Assembly (NCBI GenBank): GCA_024515975.1
Contig: JAMSKV010000004.1
Span: forward strand, 231,343 to 295,342
Length of the DNA stretch: 64,000 bases
From: Endosaccharibacter trunci
GTDB lineage: Bacteria > Pseudomonadota > Alphaproteobacteria > Acetobacterales > Acetobacteraceae
Reading direction: 5' to 3'
Numbering within the stretch: position 1 is the first letter of the stretch; every line of letters starts with the position of its first letter. The notes under the pieces were generated by a model. The model was not told where the DNA came from. It searched no databases and saw only the letters and a list, made by a program, of their open reading frames with translations. A program made the position numbers and the translations under genes. Shown piece after piece: positions 27,017-36,693 of this stretch.

Positions 27017-27961
27017 TTGTCGGACAATAATTCCAACGCTGCGGCCCTGATCGCGCTCGACTGGGGCACCAGCAGCCTGCGCGCCTTTCTTCTCGCGGCG
27101 GACGGCGCGGTGCTGGAGCAGAGACACCGCCCCTGGGGCATCTCCTCCCTGCCGGAAGGGGGCTATCCGGCCGCCTTTCTGCAGATCGCCGCCGATTGGC
27201 CGATCCGCGACGTGCCGTTGATCGCGTCGGGCATGGTCGGCAGCCGCGCCGGCTGGAAGCAGATCGAGTACCGTGCCCTACCCGCCGATCCGTCCGGGCT
27301 CGCCGATGCGCTCGACAGCGTGCTCTGCCCCTTGCCCGATGGCGGCGAGATCGCCGTGCGCCTGGTTCCCGGCCTGCTCGATCCGGCCGGGCCGGACGTC
27401 ATGCGCGGCGAAGAAACCGAAGCGATCGGCGCCCTGGACGCGCTGGGCCATCCGCCGGGACCGCTGCTCCTGGTCATGCCAGGAACGCACAGCAAATGGC
27501 TGCGCGTGTCCGGCGGCGTGGTGGAGGGCTTCTCCACGTTTATGACAGGCGAACTGTTCGCCCTGCTCAACACGCGGTCCATCCTCGCCAGCGGCGCCGA
27601 GCCCGCGCCCGGCACGGCGACCGATACCGTCTTCGCCGAGGCCGTGCGCGAGGCGGCCGAAACCGGCCTCGCCGCCGCCCTGTTCCGCACACGCGCCCGC
27701 ATGCTCACCGGCGCGCTCGACCCCGCCTGCACCGCCGCCCATCTCTCCGGCCTGCTGATCGGCGAGGAACTGACGGCCGCGCTGCGCACCGTGCCCCAAT
27801 CCCACAGCTCCTCTCGCATCGTCCTGGTCGGAGACCCCGCCCTCACCGCGCGCTATCGCGACGCCTTCGCGGCTCTGGGCCGTAAGGCGCCGGAACACCT
27901 GCAGGCGGCCGCCCTGCGCGGCCTGTATCGCATTGCCGTTTCCGCCGGGCTGGCGGGCTGA
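27017..27961 (+). CDS. dgoK: 2-dehydro-3-deoxygalactonokinase
   Basis: Phosphorylates 2-dehydro-3-deoxy-galactonate at C6, giving the substrate for DgoA in the De Ley-Doudoroff pathway. The 314-aa protein shows the family pattern ALDWGTSSLRAFLL, IASGMVGSRAGW, the PGTHSKW block and STFMTGELFALL. The start is TTG 27017, supported by GGAGG seven bases upstream (27005-27009); no ATG is available nearby. dgoA follows after 20 bp. The 197-bp gap before it contains a GC-rich hairpin (around 26863-26905) that could attenuate transcription. Confidence 0.93.
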   Translation: MSDNNSNAAALIALDWGTSSLRAFLLAADGAVLEQRHRPWGISSLPEGGYPAAFLQIAADWPIRDVPLIASGMVGSRAGWKQIEYRALPADPSGLADALDSVLCPLPDGGEIAVRLVPGLLDPAGPDVMRGEETEAIGALDALGHPPGPLLLVMPGTHSKWLRVSGGVVEGFSTFMTGELFALLNTRSILASGAEPAPGTATDTVFAEAVREAAETGLAAALFRTRARMLTGALDPACTAAHLSGLLIGEELTAALRTVPQSHSSSRIVLVGDPALTARYRDAFAALGRKAPEHLQAAALRGLYRIAVSAGLAG

Positions 27962-27981
27962 ACCGGAAAGGAAGACACGCC

Positions 27982-28617
27982 ATGCTGGCCGAGCATCTGC
28001 TCTCATCGCCGTTCGTCGCCATCCTGCGCGGCCTCACCCCTGCCGAGGCGATACCGGTCGCCGAAGCAATCATCGCCGCCGGACTGCGGATCATCGAGGT
28101 GCCGCTGAATTCACCGGAACCGTTCGAGAGCATCCGCATCCTGGCCGAACGCTTCGGCGATAGCTGCCTGATCGGCGCCGGCACCGTCATCGATCCCGGC
28201 GCGGTGGAGCAGGTGCGCGCGGCCGGCGGGCGGGTGATCGTGATGCCGCATGGCGATCCGGCGGTGATCCGCGCCGCCAAGAGGGCCGGGATGCTGTGCA
28301 CCCCCGGCATCAGCACCCCCACGGAAGGCTTCGCCGCGCTCGCCGCCGGCGCCGACGCCCTGAAGCTGTTTCCGGCCGAGGCCCTCGGCCCGGATGTGCT
28401 GAAGGCGATGCGGGCCGTGTTCCCGCGCGAGACGATGTTCCTGCCCGTGGGCGGGATCGTGCCCGGCAACGTCGCGGGCTTCGTGAAGGCGGGCGCCGCC
28501 GGGTTCGGTCTCGGCTCCGGCCTCTACGCTCCTGGCCGCGACGCCGCAGAGATCGGACGTCGCGCCGCCGAATACCAGGCCGCCTGGCATGCCTGCACTC
28601 AGGGAGACGAGCCATGA
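27982..28617 (+). CDS. dgoA: 2-dehydro-3-deoxy-6-phosphogalactonate aldolase
   Basis: Cleaves 2-dehydro-3-deoxy-6-phosphogalactonate to pyruvate and glyceraldehyde 3-phosphate. The 211-aa class I aldolase barrel has FVAILRGLTPAEA at the start, the catalytic Glu in IIEVPLNSP, GAGTVIDP, and the Schiff-base Lys in DALKLFPAE. GGAAAGGAAG precedes ATG 27982. Its TGA overlaps the next ATG (ATGA), so the three genes dgoK, dgoA and the dehydrogenase form one operon. Confidence 0.95.
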   Translation: MLAEHLLSSPFVAILRGLTPAEAIPVAEAIIAAGLRIIEVPLNSPEPFESIRILAERFGDSCLIGAGTVIDPGAVEQVRAAGGRVIVMPHGDPAVIRAAKRAGMLCTPGISTPTEGFAALAAGADALKLFPAEALGPDVLKAMRAVFPRETMFLPVGGIVPGNVAGFVKAGAAGFGLGSGLYAPGRDAAEIGRRAAEYQAAWHACTQGDEP

Positions 28618-29534
28618 CCGAGACACCGCTCCGCCTCGGCCTGGTCGGGCTGGGCCAGATCGCCCGCGTGCAGCATCTGCCCGCCATCGCCGCCAACCCC
28701 GATTTTCGCCTTGTCGCGATCGCCACGCGAGGTCAGACAGACGTGCCGGAGGGCGTGGCGCTCCATTCCTCGATGGGCGAGATGATCGCGGCCGGCGGCA
28801 TCGACGCCGTGGTGCTCTGCACCCCGCCGCAGATGCGCTACGCGCTGGTGCGGGACGCGCTTCTGGCCGGGCTGCATGTGTTCATGGAGAAGCCGCCCAC
28901 CCAGACGGTGGCGGAAACGCAGGACCTCGCCCGCATCGCCGCCGGGACCGGACGCACCCTGCTCGCGAGCTGGCATTCGATGTTCTCCGCGGCCGTTGCC
29001 CCGGCCCGAGATATCCTTGCCCGTCGCGGCATGCAGGCGATGCGGATCGACTGGCAGGAGGACGTGCACAAGTTCCATCCCGGGGTGGACTGGTTCTGGC
29101 AGCCGGGGGGGATGGGCGTGTTCGATCCGGGGGTGAATGCGCTGTCGATCGCCGTTGCCTGCGCGCCGGAGCCTTTGTTCGTCCGCGCCGCCCGCTTTCG
29201 CGTCCGCCCCGGCGAACAAACCCCCGTCGCCGCGGACCTCGCCTTCGCCACGCCCTCGCGCGAGACCGGCTTCGACGCGCATTTCGACTGGGACCATCAG
29301 GGCCTGGAACGCTGGACGATCCGCTGGACCCTGGACGATGGCGGCGTGCTGGATCTATCGCGCGGCGGCGGCGCGCTGGCGCTGGACGGCAAGACGCTTC
29401 TCGACGAGCCGGACACCGAATATCCGCGGCTCTACGCGCATTTCCGCGATCTGGTGCGCAGCGGGCGCTCCGACGTGGAGATCCGCCCGCTGATGCTGGC
29501 GGCCGACGCGTTCAGTCTCGCGCGGAGGGATTGA
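28614..29534 (+). CDS. Gfo/Idh/MocA aldose 1-dehydrogenase (D-galactose / L-arabinose type)
   Basis: Oxidises an aldose at C1 to the lactone with NAD(P). The 306-aa protein has the Rossmann motif GLVGLGQIARVQHLPAI, EKPPTQT (catalytic EKP), and the stretch WQEDVHKFHPGVDWFW followed by GGMGVFDPGVNALSI. As I recall, these blocks are shared with Azospirillum L-arabinose 1-dehydrogenase and related galactose dehydrogenases. With dgoK and dgoA in the same operon the favoured substrate is D-galactose, but the neighbouring semialdehyde dehydrogenase also fits L-arabinose. Confidence 0.87.
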   Translation: MTETPLRLGLVGLGQIARVQHLPAIAANPDFRLVAIATRGQTDVPEGVALHSSMGEMIAAGGIDAVVLCTPPQMRYALVRDALLAGLHVFMEKPPTQTVAETQDLARIAAGTGRTLLASWHSMFSAAVAPARDILARRGMQAMRIDWQEDVHKFHPGVDWFWQPGGMGVFDPGVNALSIAVACAPEPLFVRAARFRVRPGEQTPVAADLAFATPSRETGFDAHFDWDHQGLERWTIRWTLDDGGVLDLSRGGGALALDGKTLLDEPDTEYPRLYAHFRDLVRSGRSDVEIRPLMLAADAFSLARRD

Positions 29535-29589
29535 GAGAAAGCCTTGTGCCGTTTCAGGCACGATGGATGGGAGGAAAAGCGTTCCTTCT

Positions 29590-30095
29590 AGGGTGTGTGG
29601 GGAATTGTTTATCGTGAGTTGGTGATGGTTGCGGCGAGATGGAGCATGGCGGTGAAGGAGCGGTCTGTTTTGTCGCTGCGCATGGCGATGCGCTTGAACT
29701 CTTTGAGCTTGGCGAAATAGTTCTCGATCAGGCGGCGTGCTTTGTAGAGGTTAGAGGCGTCCACCATCGCGTATTTCACGTCCGGATCATCCGGCAGCGC
29801 GTCGAACATCCGCTCGAAAAGTCCAGCCTTCCCAATCGCTGTGGCGCGAATAGGCCGTGTTCCAGTGCCCGAAATGCGCCGGAAGATCTCCCCAGGGGCC
29901 GCCGGTCCGAACAATCCAGAGAACGGCTTCGACAAACAGGGGATTGTTACCCCCGCTCCTGCCGCGATCACTCTTGTTGCCATGGCTTAGCGGCTCAATC
30001 GTCCCCACCGCCGGTCAGTCAGAACAAATCGATCCATCCGAAACGTGGACCACATCAATAACCCGACAGCGAATCCACAATTCCCAACAGACCCT
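29590..30095 (-). mobile_element. Decayed IS5-family insertion sequence
   Basis: About 506 bp bounded by imperfect inverted repeats: AGGGTGTGTGGGGAATTGT at 29590-29608 and the complement of AGGGTCTGTTGGGAATTGT at the right end (30077-30095), matching at 17 of 19 positions. The transposase inside has lost its middle third and is frameshifted. A clean target duplication is not visible (flanks TCTA and TCGA). An intact element of this type would be roughly 800-900 bp. Confidence 0.75.
29609..30037 (-). pseudogene. IS5-family transposase remnant
   Basis: Read on the minus strand in pieces: MDRFVLTDRRWG (from 30037), then in another frame TIEPLSHGNKSDRGRSGG and VEAVLWIVRTGGPWGDLPAH, then in a third frame LFERMFDALPDDPDVKYAM followed directly by RLIENYFAKLKEFKRIAMRS and the end TNSR. 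The first and last parts match IS5-type transposases. The segment between VKYAMVDAS and RLIENYF, which should carry about 110 residues including catalytic Asp/Glu positions, is deleted. At least two frameshifts are present, so it cannot make a working enzyme. Confidence 0.85.
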
Positions 30096-30138
30096 CGAAA
30101 GAACAATCTTCCATCTGCAACGCATCCCGCGCCGGGAC

Positions 30139-30600
30139 TCAGCCCAGATCCTTGGCCACGTCCGGCGAGCGCAGCAGCGCGTCGATCTCCATCGCGTAGT
30201 CGAGCGCGGTGTCGGGCTGGAAATGAATCTCCGGCACGCCGCGCAGACGCACGGAGCGGCTGAGTTCGGAGCGCAGGAACGGCGCGGCCCGGCGCAGCGC
30301 GGGCAGGATCGCGTCGATATCGGTGCGGCCCAGGCGTGCCACGAAGGCGGTGGCGTGCTTGAGATCCGGACTGATCCGCACCTCCGTGACCGTGACATGC
30401 ACGCCGGCCAGTTCCGGATCGCGGAACTCGGTGCGGGTGAACAGGTCGGCCAGGACGTGACGCACCTCTTCCGCCACCCGCAGCTGACGCTGCGACGGGC
30501 CCTTCGCGCCGCCTCGTCCGCCGGCGCCGGAATGAGAAGAACCGGCGAGTTGCCCCGCCGGTCCCTTCAGTTCCGTGCGGCTCCGGGAGCCACGGCTCAT
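30139..30600 (-). CDS. rbfA: Ribosome-binding factor A
   Basis: A 30S maturation factor that helps process 16S rRNA. The 153-aa protein has a Gly/Ser-rich N-terminal tail of about 35 residues before the KH-like domain ([69 protein letters not shown]). The ATG at 30600 overlaps the infB stop as ATGA. It is the last gene of the rimP-nusA-ylxR-infB-rbfA operon, followed by the IS remnant. Confidence 0.95.
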   Translation of the reverse strand: MSRGSRSRTELKGPAGQLAGSSHSGAGGRGGAKGPSQRQLRVAEEVRHVLADLFTRTEFRDPELAGVHVTVTEVRISPDLKHATAFVARLGRTDIDAILPALRRAAPFLRSELSRSVRLRGVPEIHFQPDTALDYAMEIDALLRSPDVAKDLG

Positions 30601-33335
30601 GCCGGCACCAGCTCCATCTCGTAGCACTCGACCACATCGCCTTCCTTGAGGTCGTTGTAGCCGGCGAAGGAAAGGCCGCATTCGTAGCCACGCGCGACTT
30701 CGCGGACATCGTCCTTGAAACGCTTGAGCTGCGACAGCTCGCCCTGGTGGATGACCACGTTGTCGCGCAGCAGGCGAACGCCGCATCCGCGCTTGACCAC
30801 GCCTTCGGTGATGTAGCAGCCCGCGACCATGCCGGTCTTGGTGATGTTGAACACCTTGCGGACCTCGGCGTAGCCCAGGAATTTCTCGCGGTGCTTGGGC
30901 GCGATCTTGCCCTTCACCAGCTGCTCCACGTCGTCGGCCACCTGGTAGATGATCGAGTAATAGCGGATCTCGACACCTTCGCGCTGCGCCATCTCGCGCG
31001 CCTGCGAGGTGGCGCGGACGTTGAACGCCACCACCACCGCGTCGGACGCCTTGGCAAGCTGGATGTCGCTCTCGGTGATCTGGCCCACGCCGGAGATCAG
31101 CACGCGGACCTTGACCTCCTCATGCTCCAGCTTGAGCACGGTGGCCTGGATCGCCTCGGACGAGCCCTGCACGTCGGCCTTGATGACCAGGGCGACTTCC
31201 TTCTGCGCGCCGGCCTGGATGCGGGCAAGCATCTGGTCGAGCGTGCCGCGCGCGGCGGTGATGCCGGCGGCCTGCTTCTCCTTGATCTTGCGCTGGCGGA
31301 ACTCGGAGATCTCGCGGGCGCGGTTCTCGTTCTCCACCACCACGAACGGCTCGCCGGCACCCGGCACCGACGACAGGCCCAGCAGCTCCACCGGCACGGA
31401 CGGGCCGGCCTGCTTGATCTGCTTGTTCTTGTCGTCGACGATCGCGCGCACGCGGCCCCATTCGGCGCCGGCCACCACGATGTCGCCCTGGTTCAGGGTG
31501 CCCTTCTGGACCAGCACGGTCGCCACCGGGCCACGGCCGCGATCGAGACGGCTTTCCACCACCGTGCCTTCGGCGGCGCGGTCCGGGTTGGCGCGCAGAT
31601 CGAGAATCTCGGCCTGCAGCATGATGGCCTCTTCCAGCTTGTCGAGGCCGGTGCGCTTCAGCGCCGACACCTCGACGTCCTGGGTCTCGCCGCCCAGCTC
31701 TTCCACCACGATCTCGTGCTGGAGCAGCTCCTGGCGCACCCGGTTGGGATTGGCGCCCGGCTTGTCGCACTTATTGATGGCGACGATGATCGGCGCGTCC
31801 GCGGCCTTGGCGTGACGGATCGCCTCGATCGTCTGCGGCATGACGCCGTCATCGGCGGCCACGACGAGGATCACCACGTCCGTCACCGACGCGCCGCGCG
31901 AGCGCATGGCGGTAAATGCCTCGTGGCCCGGCGTATCGATGAAGGTGATCTTCGATCCGCTCTTCGTCTCGACCTGATAGGCGCCGATATGCTGGGTGAT
32001 GCCGCCGGCTTCGCCGCCCGCCACGTCGGTGGTGCGCAGCGCATCCAGAAGCGAGGTCTTGCCGTGGTCGACATGGCCCATGATGGTCACGACCGGCGCG
32101 CGCGGCAGCAGAAGGATGTCTTCATCCTCCTCGCCCTCGATGCCGATCTCCACGTCGCTCTCGGCGACGCGGCGCACGCGATGGCCGAATTCCTGGATCA
32201 CCAGCTCGGCGGTGTCCGCATCCAGGATCTGCGTGACGTTGGCCATCACGCCCATCTTCATGAGCGACTTGATCACGTCGGCGGCGCGGGTCGCCATGCG
32301 GTTGGCCAGCTCGGCCACGCTGATCGTCTCGGGCAGCACAACGTCGCGCACGACGCGGACCTGGTCGGAGCGCAGACGCTCCAGCTCGGCCTGGCGACGC
32401 TCGCGGTCGCGCTGGCGACGCACGGAGGCGAGCGAACGCGTCTTGTCGTCATCGCCCTCGATCGCGGCCTGCACATCGACGCGGCCGCTCATGCGGCGAT
32501 CGCCGACCTTGCGGGCAACAGTGGCCGGCACCTTGCGCGCCGGAACGGCGGCGCCCGGACGGCGCACCGGACCGCCGCGGCGATCGTCTTCTTCCGGACG
32601 CGCCGACCGCAGACGCAGGGTCTCGGACGGGGCGGCGGTGGTGGAGGAGCCCGGACGGGTGTTGATCACCGGCGCATGACCGACGGCGCGCGAGGCGATC
32701 GTGCGCAGCGGCTCGGTCGGCAGGATGGTGATTCCGCCGGTGGTGATCGGACCGGTCTGCACCGGGGCGGCCGACTCGGCCGGGGCCTGCACCGCGGGAG
32801 CCTGCGGCGCCGCCGCCCTGGCGGCTTCCGCGCGCTCAGCCTCGACGCGATCCGCTTCGGCGCGGCGCGCATCCTCGGCCTCGGCGCGGGCGCGGGCCTG
32901 TTCGGCCTCGGCGGCGCGCTCGGCGTCCTCTGCGGCACGCCTGGCTTCCTCGGCCGCGCGGCGCGCTTCCTCGGCAGCGGACAGGATGCTGATCTTTTCC
33001 TGCTCGCGACGCTCCGCCTCGCGACGGGCGGCTTCCTTCTGCTGTTCCTCCAGCACGCGCTGGCGGGTCGCCAGCTCGGAGGCAGTCAGCGCCCGGCCGG
33101 CACCAGCCGGACGGCCCCCGCCACCGACACGCGCCGGACCGCCGGCGGGACCTGCGCCCGGCGTCGGGGTCGGGCCGCGCTTCTTGCGCACCTCGACCTG
33201 AACAACTTTCGAACGGCCATGGCTGAAGCTCTGTCGAACCTGCCCGCCATCCACCGTGCGCCCCACCTCGAGACGCGACGCCGGCCGGAGGGAAAGACGC
33301 CCCTTGCCCTGATCCTGATCGTTACCTTCGCTCAT
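30597..33335 (-). CDS. infB: Translation initiation factor IF-2
   Basis: A 912-aa GTPase that places initiator tRNA on the 30S subunit. The N-terminal half is long and Ala/Glu/Arg-rich: a likely coiled-coil from about residue 75 to 180, then low-complexity sequence. The IF2_N domain is followed by the G domain with GHVDHGKTS near residue 418-426, DTPGHEAF and NKCD, then domains II to IV ending in [15 protein letters not shown]. The start overlaps the ylxR stop and the stop overlaps rbfA (both ATGA). A 956-aa open frame on the opposite strand is a composition artefact. Confidence 0.97.
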   Translation of the reverse strand: MSEGNDQDQGKGRLSLRPASRLEVGRTVDGGQVRQSFSHGRSKVVQVEVRKKRGPTPTPGAGPAGGPARVGGGGRPAGAGRALTASELATRQRVLEEQQKEAARREAERREQEKISILSAAEEARRAAEEARRAAEDAERAAEAEQARARAEAEDARRAEADRVEAERAEAARAAAPQAPAVQAPAESAAPVQTGPITTGGITILPTEPLRTIASRAVGHAPVINTRPGSSTTAAPSETLRLRSARPEEDDRRGGPVRRPGAAVPARKVPATVARKVGDRRMSGRVDVQAAIEGDDDKTRSLASVRRQRDRERRQAELERLRSDQVRVVRDVVLPETISVAELANRMATRAADVIKSLMKMGVMANVTQILDADTAELVIQEFGHRVRRVAESDVEIGIEGEEDEDILLLPRAPVVTIMGHVDHGKTSLLDALRTTDVAGGEAGGITQHIGAYQVETKSGSKITFIDTPGHEAFTAMRSRGASVTDVVILVVAADDGVMPQTIEAIRHAKAADAPIIVAINKCDKPGANPNRVRQELLQHEIVVEELGGETQDVEVSALKRTGLDKLEEAIMLQAEILDLRANPDRAAEGTVVESRLDRGRGPVATVLVQKGTLNQGDIVVAGAEWGRVRAIVDDKNKQIKQAGPSVPVELLGLSSVPGAGEPFVVVENENRAREISEFRQRKIKEKQAAGITAARGTLDQMLARIQAGAQKEVALVIKADVQGSSEAIQATVLKLEHEEVKVRVLISGVGQITESDIQLAKASDAVVVAFNVRATSQAREMAQREGVEIRYYSIIYQVADDVEQLVKGKIAPKHREKFLGYAEVRKVFNITKTGMVAGCYITEGVVKRGCGVRLLRDNVVIHQGELSQLKRFKDDVREVARGYECGLSFAGYNDLKEGDVVECYEMELVPA

Positions 33336-34090
33336 ACACCCGCCCGTTCAAACCCACCCGGCTGCTCGTCGACCGCGCTCGTCTGCGTGTCGTCCGCCTG
33401 CCGGACCGGAACCGCCAAACCGGCGAGCCCCGCAAATCGCCCACTCTCCACGACGAGGCGATCGGCCAAAGCCCCTCGCGACAGCGCCGCATGCACCACA
33501 TGGTCGCGCCCGAAGGCGGCGGCCAGCCTCGTCGCGGTCATCACGGACACCACCGGAAGCGATCGCGCTCCCGACACTATCCTGCGCCGCTCGTCCGGAC
33601 TTCCGTCGATCGCCTGAACGATCACCGCCGCACGCCCACCGACGATCCATTCGCGCGTCTTGGCGTAACCGCAGACGGTTTGTCCCGCGCGCCTCGCCAG
33701 GCCGAGAAGATCGGCGATACGGTGGAGCAGCCCGGCTTGCAGAAGGGCAGGAAGATCCTGAGGGATCGTGACCTGTCCGCGAGCGGCCCTGGCAAACGCT
33801 CCACGCGTCCGGGCGGTTTCTAGCACATCCCCATTCGCACTCAACCAGATTCCCCGGCCGGGCAGACGCGCGCCCAGGTCCGGGGTCAACACGCGATCGG
33901 GCGACAAAACGAAACGGATCATCCGCTCCTTCGGCAGCCGCTCACGCGTAACGATGCAGCGACGCAGCGGCCCGGTTTCGGGCTCCGCCACGCCATCGGC
34001 TGCGTCATCCGGTTCGGAGTAGGACTCAGACGTGGGACGTCTCCCCGTCTTCCGCAACCTCTCCTTCCACGGTTTCCGAATCGTGCGCAC
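33332..34090 (-). CDS. ylxR: YlxR (DUF448) and L7Ae-like RNA-binding protein
   Basis: Two RNA-binding modules in one chain, as is common in alphaproteobacteria. The DUF448/YlxR domain (GPLRRCIVTRERLPKERMIRF, PGRGIWLSA) comes first, and from about residue 115 an L7Ae-like domain (IADLLGLARRAGQTVCGYAK, VIVQAIDGSPDERRR). The molecular role is not established; the position between nusA and infB is conserved. The start is uncertain. The longest frame uses GTG 34090 and overlaps nusA by 65 bp; GTG 33991 would begin just after nusA and leaves both domains intact. The TGA overlaps the infB ATG. Confidence 0.9.
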   Translation of the reverse strand: MRTIRKPWKERLRKTGRRPTSESYSEPDDAADGVAEPETGPLRRCIVTRERLPKERMIRFVLSPDRVLTPDLGARLPGRGIWLSANGDVLETARTRGAFARAARGQVTIPQDLPALLQAGLLHRIADLLGLARRAGQTVCGYAKTREWIVGGRAAVIVQAIDGSPDERRRIVSGARSLPVVSVMTATRLAAAFGRDHVVHAALSRGALADRLVVESGRFAGLAGLAVPVRQADDTQTSAVDEQPGGFERAGV

Positions 34091-35618
34091 CGGTCTCGGT
34101 CCCGGCGGCAGCCCCCTCTTCGCCCTCGAACCAGTGCGCGCGGGCCTGCATGATGATCTCGTTGGCCGCTTCCTCGTCGATCGCGTCCGGACCCAGGATC
34201 TCCACCAGCTCGTCGCCGGCCAGATCGGCCAGATCGTCGAGCGACTTCACGCCCTTCTCGCCCAGCGTCACCAGCATCTGGTTGGAGAACACCTCCAGCG
34301 CGATCAGGTCCTCGGTCACGCCCAGGGCCTGATGCTTCTCGGCCAGCTCTTCCTCGCGCCGGTTCAGGAAGCCCTCGGCGCGACGGATCAGCTCCTCGGC
34401 CACCGTCTCATCGAAGCCCTCGATCTCGCCCAGCTCCTCGACCGGCACATAGGCCAGCTCTTCCACCGTGTTGAAGCCCTCGGTGACCAGCAGCCCGGCA
34501 ATCACGTCGTCCACATCCAGCGCCTCGACGAAGGTGCCGGTGCGGCGGCGGAACTCTTCCTGGCGGCGCTCCGATTCCTCGGCCTCGGTCAGGATGTCGA
34601 TGTCCCAGCGGGTGAGCTGCGACGCCAGACGCACGTTCTGGCCGCGACGGCCGATCGCCAGCGACAGCTGCTCGTCCGGCACCACCACTTCCACGCGGCC
34701 GGCTTCCTCGTCCATCACCACCTTGGACACCTCGGCCGGCGCCAGCGCGTTCACCACGAAGGTGGCGGCCTGCGGGCTCCAGGGGATGATGTCGATCTTT
34801 TCGCCCTGCAGCTCCTGCACCACGGCCTGGACGCGCGAGCCGCGCATACCGACGCAGGCGCCGACCGGATCGATCGCGCTGTCGCGGGAAATCACCGCCA
34901 TCTTGGCGCGCGAGCCCGGATCGCGGGACACGGCCTTGATTTCGATGATGCCGTCGTAGATTTCCGGCACTTCCTGCGCGAACAGCTTGGCCAGAAAGGC
35001 CGGATGCGACCGGCTCAGGAAGATCTGCGGGCCGCGCGGTTCGTCGCGCACGTCATAGATATAGGCGCGCACACGGTCGGAATTGCGGAAGCTCTCGCGC
35101 GGGATCAGCTCGTCCCTGCGCAGCAGCGCCTCGGCGGAACCGATCTCCACCATCAGGTTACCATACTCGGTGCGCTTGACCGTGCCGTTGACGATCTCGC
35201 CCACGCGATCCTTGAACTCGTCGTACTGGCGCTTGCGCTCGTATTCGCGCACGCGCTGCACGATCACCTGCTTGGCGGTCTGCGCGGCGATACGGCCGAA
35301 ATCGATCGGCGGCAGCGGATCCACAAGATGCTCGCCGACCTGGATGCCCGGCTTGAACTTGGCGGCGATATGGACGGGGATCTGAGTCTCCTCGTTCTCC
35401 ACCACGTCCACGGCCTCGGTCCAGCGCGACAGCCGCACATCGCCGGTCTTGCGGTCGATGGTGGCGCGGATGTCCTTCTCGTGACCGTACTTGGCGCGGC
35501 CCGCTTTCTGGATGGCCTGCTCCATCGCCTCCAGAACCTCTTCGCGATCGATCGACTTCTCGCGCGCGACGGCGTCGGCGACCAGGAGCAGTTCGGGGCG
35601 GGAAACGGCAGTGTCCAT
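34026..35618 (-). CDS. nusA: Transcription termination/antitermination factor NusA
   Basis: A 530-aa RNA polymerase-associated factor. An N-terminal RNAP-binding domain ([23 protein letters not shown]) is followed by S1, then KH1 and KH2 ([58 protein letters not shown]), then two acidic repeats at the C-terminus ([20 protein letters not shown] and related). ATG 35618 has an AGAGGT site; the longer frame to 35885 runs into rimP. It is second in the operon after rimP. Confidence 0.96.
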   Translation of the reverse strand: MDTAVSRPELLLVADAVAREKSIDREEVLEAMEQAIQKAGRAKYGHEKDIRATIDRKTGDVRLSRWTEAVDVVENEETQIPVHIAAKFKPGIQVGEHLVDPLPPIDFGRIAAQTAKQVIVQRVREYERKRQYDEFKDRVGEIVNGTVKRTEYGNLMVEIGSAEALLRRDELIPRESFRNSDRVRAYIYDVRDEPRGPQIFLSRSHPAFLAKLFAQEVPEIYDGIIEIKAVSRDPGSRAKMAVISRDSAIDPVGACVGMRGSRVQAVVQELQGEKIDIIPWSPQAATFVVNALAPAEVSKVVMDEEAGRVEVVVPDEQLSLAIGRRGQNVRLASQLTRWDIDILTEAEESERRQEEFRRRTGTFVEALDVDDVIAGLLVTEGFNTVEELAYVPVEELGEIEGFDETVAEELIRRAEGFLNRREEELAEKHQALGVTEDLIALEVFSNQMLVTLGEKGVKSLDDLADLAGDELVEILGPDAIDEEAANEIIMQARAHWFEGEEGAAAGTETGAHDSETVEGEVAEDGETSHV

Positions 35619-35712
35619 GGTGACCTCTGTGTTTCTTAAACGTCGGACGTTGCTGGAGAATGAACGAAAGGATCGCCCGATGCGATCAATGGACGCAGAT
35701 CGCTCACCGCGA

Positions 35713-36408
35713 TCAATGGACCTTGCGGCCCGGTTTCGGTCCCGGACCCGCCTTCGGCTTGCGCGCGGCCTTCTGGGCGCCGACCCGGGCGCCGCCCACC
35801 TTAGCCCCCTTCTGGCGGCCATCGGCTTGACGCGGCATCTCGGCACGCGGAGTCTCGGCCTCGGCGGCTCCCTCAGCGCCTTCATCCGGGACGCCGAACA
35901 TCTGCGCGGTGGCGGCGATCAGCGCATCGGTCAGCACGAGACGCGCCTTGCGAATCTCGGACAAAGGCAGCGAAACATCCGTGCCGTCCTCCACACGCAG
36001 ACGGGCGACGCCGTTCTCCGCGCCCAGGGCGGTGCCGGCAAAACGCTTGCGACCGTCGATCGGCATCAGGGTCTCCGCGCGCGCCAGATGGCCGGCGAAC
36101 CGGTTCCAGTCCTTCTCCCGCGTCAGCGGACGGTCGATGCCGGCCGAGGAGACCTCGAGGTTCCAGGCGCCGGGGATCGGATCGTCCACGTCCAGCACGG
36201 CGCCCACGGCATGGGAGATCGCCTCGCAATCCTCGACGCCGATCAGCGAGCCGTCGGCGCGATCGGCCATGATCTGCACGGTGGGCGTATCGCGGCCCAG
36301 CACGGACACGCGCACCAGCTCGTAGCCCATGTCGGTCAGGGTCGGCCCGACGCTGTCGGCGATGCGCGCCTCCAGGCCGGTGAGATGAAGATCGGTGTCC
36401 AAAGCCAA
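35713..36408 (-). CDS. rimP: Ribosome maturation factor RimP
   Basis: Needed for assembly of the 30S subunit. The 231-aa protein has the RimP core ([63 protein letters not shown]) and a basic, low-complexity tail rich in Gly, Lys and Pro that is longer than in enterobacteria. No ATG or GTG fits; the start is TTG 36408 or TTG 36402, and a stop lies at 36439-36441 upstream in frame. It is the first gene of the operon, so its promoter is probably in the 285-bp gap shared with the divergent DeoR gene. Confidence 0.92.
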   Translation of the reverse strand: MALDTDLHLTGLEARIADSVGPTLTDMGYELVRVSVLGRDTPTVQIMADRADGSLIGVEDCEAISHAVGAVLDVDDPIPGAWNLEVSSAGIDRPLTREKDWNRFAGHLARAETLMPIDGRKRFAGTALGAENGVARLRVEDGTDVSLPLSEIRKARLVLTDALIAATAQMFGVPDEGAEGAAEAETPRAEMPRQADGRQKGAKVGGARVGAQKAARKPKAGPGPKPGRKVH

Positions 36409-36618
36409 AAAGGCGGCCCGCGAAGGCCACCCCCCAAATCATCGGAGATTTCAGTGATGGACCGATATCTAGTTCGGCGCGGCCCCGCTGGCAAGCGTTC
36501 CGTTTCCCGGGCACGGGACCGGAGAACGCCACAGTCTTCCGCGACTTACCATCAATCCCGAAATTGTATCATTCCTCCGCCGGTCATTGCAGAACGGGCG
36601 GCGAGATCGATATAACGA

Positions 36619-36636
36619 TGATACGTTTGATACGTT
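36619..36636 (+). promoter_or_regulatory. Tandem 9-bp direct repeat before the DeoR gene
   Basis: TGATACGTT occurs twice with no gap (36619-36627 and 36628-36636), 58-75 bp upstream of the DeoR ATG. DeoR-family repressors often bind short direct repeats at their own promoter. The rest of the 285-bp divergent gap shows nothing else I can name. Confidence 0.5.
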
Positions 36637-36693
36637 GCCCTGCCGACCCTCTCGGAAGATGCTGATACCTTCTCCCACCACTCGAGCCAGCGC

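Noticed and set aside
30747..33617. 956-aa open frame opposite infB
   Set aside because: It mirrors infB codon by codon, has His/Gly/Arg-rich composition without domains and no start context. GC-rich third positions leave the antisense frame free of stops.
34032..35639. 535-aa open frame opposite nusA
   Set aside because: Antisense shadow of nusA with the same biased composition; no recognisable domain.
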